The position numbers and the translations under genes were made by a program. Source: Chloroflexota bacterium (lineage in GTDB: Bacteria; Chloroflexota; Anaerolineae; J036; Brachytrichaceae). From it: a stretch of DNA of 40,183 bases. The notes under the pieces are model-generated. The model had not been told where the DNA came from. It ran no database searches and was given only the letters and a program-made list of their open reading frames with translations. Below are positions 1 through 9,851 of the stretch, piece after piece. Each line of letters starts with the position of its first letter. Position 1 is the first letter of the stretch. Location of the stretch: positions 1-40,183 of the forward strand of contig JAMDDR010000053.1 of assembly GCA_023488685.1 (NCBI GenBank). The letters run 5' to 3'.

Positions 1-2
1 AT

Positions 3-860
3 TACGTGCCGAAAGCAGAGGCGCGCTCGCGCGCCCTGCAAAGCATCCGCCGCATCGGCGTGCTGACCCCCTTCTTCACAGCGCCCTCCTTCGTCCAGCG
101 CCTGCGCGGGATCGACGCCGTGCTGGCGCGTAACAATTACGAACTGATCGTCTACGTCGTCGACTCACTGGCGCGGCTGCAAGGGCACCTGACAGCACTC
201 CCACTGACTGGCAACCTGGACGGACTGGTGATCATGTCGCTGCCATTTGACGAGAGCGACGCCAGGCGGCTGGTGAAACATGGGCTCGCCGCTGTTTCCA
301 TCGAATCGTCGCGTGCGGAGTTCAGCAGCGTGGTGATTGACGATTGTGCCGGCGGCCGGCTGGCAGCGCACTATTTGATGGACAAGGGGCATCGCAAGTG
401 TGCCTTCGTCGGGGATTTATATCCGCCGGATTACGCCATCCGGCCGACGGCGGCGCGCCTGAAAGGATTCCGGCAGGCCCTGGCAGAAGCAGGCCTGGCG
501 TTGCCGGACGAGTGGATCGGCGCGGCACCTTGCGATCAGGCGCCGACGGCACAGGTTTGCCGGCAGTTGTTGAACCTGCCCGACCGCCCAAGTGCCGTCT
601 TCTGCACCGCCGATTTGCAGGCCATCAGCGTCCTGGCCGTGGCACGTGAGTTGGGCCTGCGCATGCCGCAGGACCTGGCGGTGGTTGGTTTCGACGATCT
701 CGACATCGCCAGCTACGTTGGGTTGACGACCATCCGCCAGCCGCTCGACGACTCCGGCCGCATCGCCGCCGAGTTGCTGCTGGCGCACGCTGCGGATGCC
801 AGACGGCCGGTGCAGCAGGTGCGTCTTTCGCTCGAGGTGGTCAGGCGGGAGACGGCGTGA
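3..860 (+). CDS. LacI-family transcriptional regulator, 5' truncated by window edge (effector-binding domain)
   Basis: Reading frame open to window start; RRIGVLTPFF...LDGLVIMSLP...AVFCTADLQAISVLAVARELGLRMPQDLAVVGFDDLDIASYVGLTTIRQPL is typical of LacI/PurR periplasmic-binding-like domains. Confidence 0.93.
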   Translation, partial: YVPKAEARSRALQSIRRIGVLTPFFTAPSFVQRLRGIDAVLARNNYELIVYVVDSLARLQGHLTALPLTGNLDGLVIMSLPFDESDARRLVKHGLAAVSIESSRAEFSSVVIDDCAGGRLAAHYLMDKGHRKCAFVGDLYPPDYAIRPTAARLKGFRQALAEAGLALPDEWIGAAPCDQAPTAQVCRQLLNLPDRPSAVFCTADLQAISVLAVARELGLRMPQDLAVVGFDDLDIASYVGLTTIRQPLDDSGRIAAELLLAHAADARRPVQQVRLSLEVVRRETA

Positions 861-1081
861 GCGATCCATCGGGTGATACATTGATGGATCGGCCGATGGG
901 TCGATAATAGAAGGAGGTGATGCACAAGCAGTTTTCTTGCGATCACCGTAGTACAACCAATACACCACAGCCAACATCCAACTCCACTGACCCATACTGC
1001 GCAGATTTGTTCCTTGTGTCTGTTCAGTGTCATTCGAAGGGTTTGTTTGAAAGTCAGTGTTCGTAAGTGGAGGAGTAGAAC

Positions 1082-2590
1082 ATGTTGCGCAAACCGCTCA
1101 GAAAGCCCCTATCCTTCCTGGCCGTCATGTGCGTGGCGCTTGCCGCATGCGGCGCCCCTACGGCAGCTCCCACAGCCGCCCCGGCAGCGACGGAAGCCGC
1201 GACCACGGCCCCGGCTGAAGAAGCCACCATGGCCCCAACCGAAGCCCCGACGGAGGCAGCTACAGAGGCAGCCACTGAGGCCGCGACCGCCACCACGGCG
1301 GCAGAAGCCACCACAGCCCCCGAGGCAACTTCCGCGACCGGCGAGGCGCCGGCAGGCCAGGAACTGGCCGACGCGCTCACCGGTATGTACAAGGGCACCA
1401 AGGTGACCATGGCCGGTCCGTTCACCGACAACGACGCGGTGAAGTTCGATAACTCGGTCAAGGACTTCGAGGAGAAGACCGGCATCGACATCCAGTACGA
1501 GGGCTCGAAGGAATTCGAGGCCTCCATCGCGATCCGCATCGACGGCGGCGATCCGCCGGACATCGTGGACTTCCCGCAGCCGGGCTTGCTGCAGACGTTC
1601 GTCAACAAGGGCTCGGCGATCGACCTGACCGATATCGTCAACCAGGATTGGTTGAAGAAGAACTACAACCAGTCGTGGCTGGACATGGCGACGATGGAAG
1701 GCCCCAATGGCACGATCACGGCCGGTGTGTGGAACCGCGTGAACGGCAAGTCACTGGTGTGGTATCCGAAGGCCGCGTTTGACGAGGCCGGCTACAAGGT
1801 TCCGCAGACGTGGGACGAGCTGATGGCGCTCACCGACCAGATCGTCAGCGATGGCGACACGCCCTGGTGCATCGGCATCGAGTCCGGCGCCGCGACCGGC
1901 TGGCCGATGACCGACTGGATCGAGGATATCCTGCTGCGAACCACCTCGCTGGAGAACTATGACAAATGGGTGGCGGGTGAACTGAAGTTCGACTCGCCCG
2001 AGGTGCGCACCGCCCTCGGCTATGTGACCAAGATCTGGTTCGACGACAAGTACGTGTACGGCGGTCGCAAGGCCATTGCGACCACTTCCTTCGGCGACGC
2101 CCCCAAGCCGATGTTCGAGAACCCGCCCAAGTGCTGGCTGCACCGGCAGGCCAACTTCATCACCACGTTCTTCCCCGAGGGCAAGGTGGCGGGCACGGAT
2201 TATGCGTTCTTCTATCTGCCGCCCATCGGCGATCAGTACGGCAAGCCCGTGCTGGTGGCCGGCGACATCTACGCCATGTTCAAGGACCGGCCCGAAGTGC
2301 GCGCGGTGATCCAGTACTTCTCGACCGGCGCATCGGTGGAAGGCTGGGTGAAGGCCGGCGGCGCCATCTCGCCGCACAATGACTCGTCGCTGGATTGGTA
2401 CACGAACGAGGTCGACCGCGGCGTGGCGGACATCATCCTGACAGCCGATTCGGTGCGCTTCGACGGCTCGGATCTGATGCCGAGCGCGGTCGGCGCCGGC
2501 GCGTTCTGGAAGTCGATGACCTCCTACGTCAGCGGCTCGATCGATCTCGATACAGCGCTCACAGAGATCGACGCTGCGTGGCCCAAGTAA
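1082..2590 (+). CDS. Extracellular sugar-binding lipoprotein of ABC transporter (alpha-glucoside/AglE-like)
   Basis: Lipobox-like LAACG after signal sequence, Ala/Thr/Pro/Glu-rich linker, then solute-binding-protein-1 type sequence (IAIRIDGGDPPDIVDFPQPGLL); followed by two permease genes. Confidence 0.93.
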   Translation: MLRKPLRKPLSFLAVMCVALAACGAPTAAPTAAPAATEAATTAPAEEATMAPTEAPTEAATEAATEAATATTAAEATTAPEATSATGEAPAGQELADALTGMYKGTKVTMAGPFTDNDAVKFDNSVKDFEEKTGIDIQYEGSKEFEASIAIRIDGGDPPDIVDFPQPGLLQTFVNKGSAIDLTDIVNQDWLKKNYNQSWLDMATMEGPNGTITAGVWNRVNGKSLVWYPKAAFDEAGYKVPQTWDELMALTDQIVSDGDTPWCIGIESGAATGWPMTDWIEDILLRTTSLENYDKWVAGELKFDSPEVRTALGYVTKIWFDDKYVYGGRKAIATTSFGDAPKPMFENPPKCWLHRQANFITTFFPEGKVAGTDYAFFYLPPIGDQYGKPVLVAGDIYAMFKDRPEVRAVIQYFSTGASVEGWVKAGGAISPHNDSSLDWYTNEVDRGVADIILTADSVRFDGSDLMPSAVGAGAFWKSMTSYVSGSIDLDTALTEIDAAWPK

Positions 2591-2632
2591 ACGTCTGGAA
2601 GGTCTGAAACATCTGAAGTGAAATAGTCGCAG

Positions 2633-2666
2633 GGTGTCGGGCGAACCATTGGCTTCGCCCGACACC
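2633..2666 (+). promoter_or_regulatory. Intergenic hairpin between binding-protein and permease genes
   Basis: Perfect 13-bp inverted repeat GGTGTCGGGCGAA-ccattggc-TTCGCCCGACACC, no U-tract after it. Confidence 0.7.
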
Positions 2667-2751
2667 GGGGCCCATGGTCATCGCCGTGGAATCACGCATC
2701 CGCAGAATCGTGCTGTGATGCTCATATCCCCTACAGTAAGGAGAGGCGCGA

Positions 2752-3867
2752 ATGATTAGCCAAGAAGCGAAGGGTGGCGGCGGCATTCTCACCTGGCTGA
2801 CGATCAACGCCAGCCGCATCCTGGTCTCGCTGTTCGTCCCGGTGATTACGTTCCTCGTGTTGTGGCAGGGCTTCATCTTCCTCAGAGACAGCCAGGCCTC
2901 GCAGATCGTGTTGATCCTGGTCGCCATCGTGTGGGGTGTGGGCGGGGTGGCGGCCCTGTATCTACTCGCCAACTGGATGGTCGAGCAGCTCCCGCGGGAA
3001 TGGACCCGCCGGCTGCAGCCATTTGTCTTTATCGGTCCGGGGATTGCCATCCTGGGCTGGTTCCTGGCGATCCCGGTCATCCGCACGCTGCTCCTCAGCT
3101 TCCAGGACGCGACCAGCACGACGTTCATCGGACTGGCTAACTACGCCTTCGCCCTGACGGACCGGGTCATGCTGGAAGCCTTCCGCAATAACCTGCTGTG
3201 GATGATCTTCGGCACGTTCTTCTGCGTGGCGCTGGGCCTGCTGATCGCGGTGCTGGCGGATCGCAGCCGCTTCGAAACCATCTACAAGGCCATCATCTTC
3301 ATGCCTATGGCCATCTCATTCGTCGGCGCAGGCGTGATTTGGAAGTTTGTCTACACCTACAAGGGGGAGGGCTCCGGCATCGCCGAGATCGGCCTGCTGA
3401 ACGCCATCGTGCTCGCGCTGGGCGGGCAATCGCAGCCGTGGCTGACCCAGCCGCCCTGGAATAATTTCTTCCTGATCGTCATCATGGTGTGGTTGCAGAC
3501 CGGCTTTGCCATGGTGGTGATCTCGTCCGCAATCAAGGGCATCCCGGCCGAGTTGCTGGAGGCCGCGCGCGTGGATGGCGCCAGCGAGGTGCGAATGTTC
3601 TTCGGCATCATCATCCCCACCATCCAGGGCACGCTGCTGACGGTCACCACGACCATCCTGATCTTCAGCCTGAAGCTGTTCGACATCGTGCGGGTGATGA
3701 CGGGCGGCAACAACGGCACGAACGTGATCGCGAACGAGTTTTACATCCAGCGCTTCACGTATGGCAACCCAGGCACGGCGTCGGCCATCGCCATCATCCT
3801 GTTGATCGCCGTGATCCCGATCATGATCTACAACCTGCGACAGTTCCGGGAGAGGAGGGCATTCTGA
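2752..3867 (+). CDS. Sugar ABC transporter permease (AglF-like, extended N-terminus)
   Basis: Multiple TM segments; EAA-type motif PAELLEAARVDGASEVRMFFGIIIPTIQGTL. Confidence 0.93.
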   Translation: MISQEAKGGGGILTWLTINASRILVSLFVPVITFLVLWQGFIFLRDSQASQIVLILVAIVWGVGGVAALYLLANWMVEQLPREWTRRLQPFVFIGPGIAILGWFLAIPVIRTLLLSFQDATSTTFIGLANYAFALTDRVMLEAFRNNLLWMIFGTFFCVALGLLIAVLADRSRFETIYKAIIFMPMAISFVGAGVIWKFVYTYKGEGSGIAEIGLLNAIVLALGGQSQPWLTQPPWNNFFLIVIMVWLQTGFAMVVISSAIKGIPAELLEAARVDGASEVRMFFGIIIPTIQGTLLTVTTTILIFSLKLFDIVRVMTGGNNGTNVIANEFYIQRFTYGNPGTASAIAIILLIAVIPIMIYNLRQFRERRAF

Positions 3868-5018
3868 TGGCTGTTCCGGCACAAAGTCTCCAACCGCAAG
3901 CGCGGGCGACGCGCGCGCAGACGCGCAGTCTAAAAGGACAACGGCGCACCTCCGGGCTGGTGGTGAACGGCGCGCTGATCCTGATCTGCGTGCTGTGGAT
4001 CGTCCCCGCGCTGGGGGTGTTCATCACCTCCTTCCGCAACAGCGAAGATATCTTCCGCACCGGCTGGTGGACGGTCTTCCCGCACCAGGCTTACACCAAG
4101 GTGAGTGAGATCAAGCTGGACCCATCGGTGGACACCACCGCGCCGATCCAGGTGGAGGGCATCACCAGCACCTTCGAGGAGCTGCGCAACGGCGTGGTGC
4201 TGCCGGATGGCCGCAAGCTGGTGTGGTTCGGCAACCGGCGCACACGCCTGATCGAGGTCTTCGGCCAGGGGTGGCAGGGCTTCGACACCAACCTGACCCT
4301 GGAGAATTACCAGAACGTGCTGACCGGGAGGGAGATCCGCTTCAAGGATGGGCAGGGCAACGAGATTATGCGCAAGGGCAACGACCTGAGCGGCGCCTTC
4401 CTCAACTCCATCGCCGTGGCCGTCCCGTCGACCATCATCCCCATCCTGATCGCCGCCTTCGCCGCGTATGGGTTCGCCTGGTTGAACTTCCCCGGGCGCA
4501 AGTTCCTGTTCACCATCGTGGTGGCGCTGCTGGTGGTGCCGTTGCAGATCGCGCTGGTGCCGATCCTGCAGGACTACACGCGGCTCAACCTGAACGGCAC
4601 GTTCCTGGCCATCTGGCTGGCGCACACGGGCTTCGGCCTGCCGCTGGCGATCTACCTGCTGTTCAACTACATGAGCCAGTTGCCGCGCGACCTGCTGGAG
4701 TCGGCGTTCATCGACGGCGCGTCCAACTTCACCATCTTTACGCGCCTGATCCTGCCGCTGTCGATCCCGGCGCTGGCCTCCTTCGCCATCTTTCAATTCC
4801 TGTGGGTATGGAACGACTACCTGGTGGCGCTGGTGTTCCTGGGTGATAAGACCCGCGTGGTGACCAGCGCGCTGGCGGCCATCGTGGGCGAGAAGGGCCA
4901 GGACTGGCACCTGCTGACGGCCGGCGCGTTCATCAGCATGCTGCTGCCGCTGGCGGTGTTCTTCGCGCTGCAGCGCTACTTCGTGCGCGGCCTGCTGGCG
5001 GGGTCGGTGAAGGGGTAG
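3867..5018 (+). CDS. Carbohydrate ABC transporter permease (AglG-like)
   Basis: Start ATG overlaps preceding stop (TGATG); the listed ORF 3489..5018 extends too far upstream. EAA motif LPRDLLESAFIDGASNFTIFTRLILPLSIPALASFAIFQFLWVWNDYLVAL. Confidence 0.92.
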   Translation: MAVPAQSLQPQARATRAQTRSLKGQRRTSGLVVNGALILICVLWIVPALGVFITSFRNSEDIFRTGWWTVFPHQAYTKVSEIKLDPSVDTTAPIQVEGITSTFEELRNGVVLPDGRKLVWFGNRRTRLIEVFGQGWQGFDTNLTLENYQNVLTGREIRFKDGQGNEIMRKGNDLSGAFLNSIAVAVPSTIIPILIAAFAAYGFAWLNFPGRKFLFTIVVALLVVPLQIALVPILQDYTRLNLNGTFLAIWLAHTGFGLPLAIYLLFNYMSQLPRDLLESAFIDGASNFTIFTRLILPLSIPALASFAIFQFLWVWNDYLVALVFLGDKTRVVTSALAAIVGEKGQDWHLLTAGAFISMLLPLAVFFALQRYFVRGLLAGSVKG

Positions 5019-5205
5019 GGATGGGACACGAATTGCGCGGATGATGATGGTTGTGTACTGAGTGGCTGGCTGATTGCATTGCGTCAGGTGCATCTTGTCA
5101 TGCAGGTGCTTCCGCCTGAGACGCGAAGTTGTCCTGTGGTGTTTTCACCCTGAGCGGCTTCGTCGTTTCTCAACATGAACATCCCATTCTGCCCACCCAC
5201 TCCGC

Positions 5206-5560
5206 TCACGGCCTCACCCCCACAATCATCTTGTGATCGGTGTCGATGCACACTGCTTCGAGCATCTCCTTGAGAAGGGTATGCCGGTGAGCCTTGTCTG
5301 CCTTTGCCCAGGCCACACTGAATGCGACCATCTGCTCACGCATGTTCACCACATGACTGGTATCAGGGATTACCAGGCTGTTGATGTCGCGGATCAGTTG
5401 TTGTGCCTCTTCTCGTACGCTGGAATGTTGGCTTCATCGATCAGCCCGTGCAGGGCATCTCGCCGCTTCACGATGTTTTCCGTCTCGGAGTTGCTGGAAA
5501 CCAGCTCTCGCACTCGCTTGCGCCAGTCATCGGGCAGGTGCAGCAGTGTGATCACTCGAG
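5206..5560 (-). pseudogene. Remnant of serine recombinase C-terminal region
   Basis: Reverse strand reads VITLLHLPDDWRKRVRELVSSNSETENIVKRRDALHGLIDEANIPAYEKRHNN* then, in a shifted frame, EAQQLIRDINSLVIPDTSHVVNMREQMVAFSVAWAKADKAHRHTLLKEMLEAVCIDTDHKMIVGVRP*; resembles the coiled-coil/C-terminal tail of large serine recombinases. Confidence 0.5.
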
Positions 5561-5846
5561 GCTAAACGCAGGCATGCCTTTCTTCGCTAATGTCCAGTGC
5601 TGTTCAATGAGGTTTATTGCGCCTCGCATCTTCGGTGTATAGTTTCTGTTACTGCAGTTGCCTTTCTTTCAATGCTGAGGGGGTAGTGTTGAGGTCGCCT
5701 GTTGTGTTGTAGAGACAACTGTATACCGTCCGTGAGTCCCTGGAGAGGGACCGGATGGATAGACAAATCCTCGTCCACGCTAACATGGGTTGCACCGGGA
5801 ATCTGCGCGGCAGCACGATGATATCGCGTGAGTCCGACTTGATCAA

Positions 5847-8195
5847 ATGAAACCGTTCGCTATGGCTGAGATCTGGAATTGGCTGCTGACCAAGGCATTG
5901 GTCATTGGCGGCGTGGCGGCAGGAGTCTTCCTGCTTCTGGCAGTGTTGCTACGCGTCAACTTTGACGTCGAGCGGGCTCATTACGCTAACGAGACCGAAC
6001 TATCAGGCTCGGACCCGCTGATTGTTGCCCTCCATCCCACGAATCTCTCATACCTTGCAGCAAATGAGCGCGGCTATCCGATCAGTATCTGGATATCGGC
6101 GACTGCTACCACCTCAGTTAGCACGATCTACACTGTAACGATCATCGACGAAGGACATCTTCTGTTTGAGGATGAAAGCGGCAAGATAGCGAGCGCACCA
6201 TTCGTCATAACGGTTCCGGTGGCTACGACTGGCCGCATCACCGTGTATGTGCGGCCCAAGCCCTTGCAACGCCGCGATGCAGTTTCGACGCGTCTCCATT
6301 TCGATGTGGCGACTGGCGGGATCAGGATAAAAGATGTGTCGTTTGGCATGCGGATCGACAGCGAGAGGGATACGTGGGGGCGCGCGCTCGCGCAGCAATT
6401 CTCGGAAGGGCTTGCGTTGCCACTGGCGTTGGCCAGCGGCTTTCTAGGATATCTGATTGACAACCGTCGCCGTCATGTGCAAAGTGTCTCACAGAGTCGG
6501 CAGGCGACCATCACCGCAGCCAAAGAACTGATGCAAAGTGATCCGATTCGCGCCGGCGAGCGACTTCTCGCCATCGAAAATCAAGTTGCAGCGGAGGGAT
6601 GGCCCGAGGATCTGCGTACAGAGGTAGGAGCGACAACAGATCAGTTTAAGGCGACCTGCCGACAGAAAGAGAGTATGTTTCTCGAAGAAATTGGCAAGGC
6701 GCTCGACAAAGGGCTTAATGTCCAAGCGGCACGGCTGTTTGCGGTCATGGAGGACTATATGACACAAGAAACAGCCAACTACTGTCGTACCATCCACTCG
6801 GTACTGCTGAGCCAAAAATCCCCGACGACTGATGACCGCATGTCTTTTATAAACTTGATTAAGCAGGCGGCTGTGGCTACAACAACATTGTGGCAGTCGT
6901 ATCCGCATCAGGCTACACGCTTCGCTACGCAGGTGCTATTGAGACTTGTAACGATGCCGGTACCTGATCCAGACGGACTTAAGGATCTGTTGAGCGACGT
7001 GCTCGATGTCCCAAAGTGTGCGCCATTATGGCATTTGCCTGAGTTGCAGCGCTTCTTCCCTAGACTCGCAATGCAGCCTTATGTTCAACCTTCGCTGGCA
7101 CGGAACAGGGTCATCGTGGATGATCCCCCGGTGGAGAGTTGGTTGGAAAATCTGGGCATTTCCAACCCAAATCCTTTCCGGTACACCACTGCCGCCGATG
7201 ATCCGTACCTGCAACGTTACTGGGAAGATCCTGAGCGATGGGGTTTTGTGCGGAACGAAATGCCACTCGTCGTCCGTGCAGCCTGTGACGCCGATTGCGA
7301 TATGGCAGCGCACATGCTACGTGCCGGCTTGCGGGGCCAATACCAGTCGGCTAAAGGCTCACCCACAAACGTCACCATGTTTGACGTAAGCCTGAGCCTG
7401 CCGCTTGAGACAAGTGACGGCTCACTGACGGATATCGTGCGCGCCATTTCTAGCGCATACGCCGAGGTATGGCTCAGTCTGCTCGAGAACAACCAATGGA
7501 TTATTATGAGCATGCCAGACAGCGAGCGCAGGGTGCTGTTGCAAATGCTCTCCTGGTATGCCGGATCGTTGGATGCAGTACGGCTCCGCCTCCGGCTATT
7601 GGACAAGGAGGTCGAGCAGCCTGTAGATGCGTTCGAGGATGTGCCCGAGGTCGCACAACTCCATCTTGGACAGTTGTTCACCTGGCTGCGTGTCCGCCCA
7701 CCACGATTCGAAAAAACCTGTCTTGTGGTCACGTGCCGAGTTGGCAACGCCATATCCGCTTGCGTGGAGGAGATAAAGATGCTGGCGGAGCTTGATACCC
7801 AATCAGCGGAAGCGGGTGTGATCCTCAAAGTCTTTCTCCCTGAAGCGGTGGCGTTCGATAACCCGTTTTTCAACTCGGTGAATTTGAGGTGGAGCGACGA
7901 TGCTCTGCGACATATGCTGGATGCCCGTATCCAACACGCGTCGCGAAACAAGCTTGGCGGTCTGACTGATTTGTTTGATGTGAGCATGATTGCGCCGTCG
8001 CTTGCACTACCCGATGGGCCCAATGATCCGGTGAACGATCTGCAGGACAAGATCGACTGTTTTGTTCGTGAGTCCAAAGGTTCTCTGGGGTACCTGCTCG
8101 AACGGTGCGACGCGCTGATCAGAAGTCACGTACAGAGCGGCGTGGATCCCGAAGCGAAGCTAGCGCCGTCCGAGTTGGATAGGTTCATCGGATAG
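5847..8195 (+). CDS. Two-TM protein with extracytoplasmic beta-rich domain and cytosolic pseudo-ATPase-like domain
   Basis: TM1 LLTKALVIGGVAAGVFLLLAVLL, TM2 ALPLALASGFLGYLI; C-terminal NPFRYTTAADDPYLQRYWEDPERWGFVRNEMPLVVRAACDADCDMAAHMLRAGL aligns by eye to the P-loop region of ORF 9852 (DPFEHLEASADPYLAKYFISPTPQYIVTLDAPLLVLAPPGAGKTALSIYVARSC). Confidence 0.8.
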   Translation: MKPFAMAEIWNWLLTKALVIGGVAAGVFLLLAVLLRVNFDVERAHYANETELSGSDPLIVALHPTNLSYLAANERGYPISIWISATATTSVSTIYTVTIIDEGHLLFEDESGKIASAPFVITVPVATTGRITVYVRPKPLQRRDAVSTRLHFDVATGGIRIKDVSFGMRIDSERDTWGRALAQQFSEGLALPLALASGFLGYLIDNRRRHVQSVSQSRQATITAAKELMQSDPIRAGERLLAIENQVAAEGWPEDLRTEVGATTDQFKATCRQKESMFLEEIGKALDKGLNVQAARLFAVMEDYMTQETANYCRTIHSVLLSQKSPTTDDRMSFINLIKQAAVATTTLWQSYPHQATRFATQVLLRLVTMPVPDPDGLKDLLSDVLDVPKCAPLWHLPELQRFFPRLAMQPYVQPSLARNRVIVDDPPVESWLENLGISNPNPFRYTTAADDPYLQRYWEDPERWGFVRNEMPLVVRAACDADCDMAAHMLRAGLRGQYQSAKGSPTNVTMFDVSLSLPLETSDGSLTDIVRAISSAYAEVWLSLLENNQWIIMSMPDSERRVLLQMLSWYAGSLDAVRLRLRLLDKEVEQPVDAFEDVPEVAQLHLGQLFTWLRVRPPRFEKTCLVVTCRVGNAISACVEEIKMLAELDTQSAEAGVILKVFLPEAVAFDNPFFNSVNLRWSDDALRHMLDARIQHASRNKLGGLTDLFDVSMIAPSLALPDGPNDPVNDLQDKIDCFVRESKGSLGYLLERCDALIRSHVQSGVDPEAKLAPSELDRFIG

Positions 8196-8215
8196 CGTGA
8201 TAATAGTATGCGAAC

Positions 8216-9601
8216 ATGGCCGATCGACCAACTCAGCCCAATGCAATTCCCCAAGCCTTTGATTCTCTCAAGGCTGAGGATGAGTCGGCCTGGTTCGATC
8301 GTGTGTTCGTCTCACCGCCCAATTTCGAGACAATCGCCGGGCCTGGTTCGGTGATCGTGTTTGGCGAGCAGGGCACCGGAAAGACCGCGCTCAAAATGGC
8401 CCTGATGCGCCGCGCCCGTCCGCCGGGCGTAGAGCCAACACACTTGGTTGTGGAGTGGCATCCACCGCGCCTGCTGGCAGACTCCCGGCCGAGCCAGGCG
8501 GCTCGTGCCTGCGTCGATCAGGCGCTGAGCGCCTCAGCGCTGGCAGTATTGCAGCATCTCTCACGTTGGCCGGCGGCATATGGTCGGGCGCCTCTGTTTG
8601 CACGGGACATCCTGCACTGGTTTGTTCGCCAGCATGTCATCGGGACTCCGGAGTTCGTGTTGAGCCTGTTGGAAGAACAAGGCACGCTAGAGGGAATCGA
8701 TCTGGCCCGCCGGCTCCTGACACAACCCGCACACGAGGTGCTGAATGCGCAAGCGTCCGAGTCCGAGGTGATGAACCAGCTTGCCGTTGCCGTGAACCGC
8801 ATGGGCCTGGCCGGGATATGGTTGATCATGGAGGGCCTGGAGCCATGGGCGGAAGCCCAAGACCCAGGGCTTACTTCCATGCTGACGGGTTTGCTATCGA
8901 TGCTAGCATTATTCGAGGTGCGGGGGCTATCCATGAAGCTCATTTTGCCGACCACGCTGGAAGCGACGCTTGTGTCGTGCCCCGCCGTCAGCCGCCTACG
9001 ACTGCATCCGGTTCTGCTCACCTGGGACGCTGTCACGCTAAAGTGGCTGGTGGAGGCGCGGCTCGCAGCGTTGGCGGGCCGTGACTCCTTCGCTTTGAAT
9101 GAGTTGTGCGACGCGCCTGAGTTCGCAGATTGGCTTACCAAGTACGGCGGTCTTGTGCCGCGCGGCTGGTTGGAGCTGGCACACACGATCGTGCGCCAGT
9201 ACTTGTTAAATCACGATACACGACCGCTGACAGCCGATGAGTGGGAAGAAGCCTGGCACAACGATCCACCCATGCTGCGTATTGACATTCCCGCCAGCCG
9301 GGTATACCTGGGTTACTTCGAGGTCAAAGACCTGAAAATGGCCCAATATCGCTTGTTGCGCTACCTTTACTTGAACCATACGCGGTTTTGCACGCGCAGC
9401 GAGTTGTATTACCGCGTTCATCTTAACATGACTCGCGAGCCAACGCCTGAGGATGATGATTACCAGGAGCAGAAGAATTGGGGGGGGACAATCGATACAC
9501 TGATTTGGCGCTTACGTAAAGCGATCGAGTCAGATCCGGAATCGCCGATCTACATCGTTTCGGACCGCGGAAGGGGTGTACAGCTTCGGCACGCCAGGTG
9601 A
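8216..9601 (+). CDS. P-loop ATPase with C-terminal OmpR/PhoB-like winged-helix domain
   Basis: Walker A GEQGTGKTA; Walker B-like GIWLIMEGLEPW; C-terminus NWGGTIDTLIWRLRKAIESDPESPIYIVSDRGRGVQL matches the recognition helix/wing pattern of OmpR-type DNA-binding domains. Confidence 0.85.
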   Translation: MADRPTQPNAIPQAFDSLKAEDESAWFDRVFVSPPNFETIAGPGSVIVFGEQGTGKTALKMALMRRARPPGVEPTHLVVEWHPPRLLADSRPSQAARACVDQALSASALAVLQHLSRWPAAYGRAPLFARDILHWFVRQHVIGTPEFVLSLLEEQGTLEGIDLARRLLTQPAHEVLNAQASESEVMNQLAVAVNRMGLAGIWLIMEGLEPWAEAQDPGLTSMLTGLLSMLALFEVRGLSMKLILPTTLEATLVSCPAVSRLRLHPVLLTWDAVTLKWLVEARLAALAGRDSFALNELCDAPEFADWLTKYGGLVPRGWLELAHTIVRQYLLNHDTRPLTADEWEEAWHNDPPMLRIDIPASRVYLGYFEVKDLKMAQYRLLRYLYLNHTRFCTRSELYYRVHLNMTREPTPEDDDYQEQKNWGGTIDTLIWRLRKAIESDPESPIYIVSDRGRGVQLRHAR

Positions 9602-9851
9602 CCTCTGTTCTGCTGAGAGGTAAATGTGAGGTTTCTGTAAGATGCGCGAGAGAGCCTTCGTCAGTGCCGTAATCGTTTACAGAGGCTACAGTCTAGCAAA
9701 TCATTACGGAGAGTGATCCAACTTTTAACTTGTCTACGACAGCGACAATAACGGCATAATAATCCTGCTTTCCTGCAGGACACCATGTGTGTCTTGCGTG
9801 GGGAGCAGCCCGGATCACGGATCACATTGAGGGAGGTTAACCGGCACTCGC

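Noticed and set aside
1165-1370. APTEAATEAATEA low-complexity repeats as a possible functional repeat
   Set aside because: Ordinary lipoprotein linker of Gram-positive-like and Chloroflexota binding proteins.
3930-5093. 387-aa reverse-strand ORF
   Set aside because: Antisense to a clear permease; composition (R/Q/H/D-rich) is typical of GC-rich shadow ORFs.
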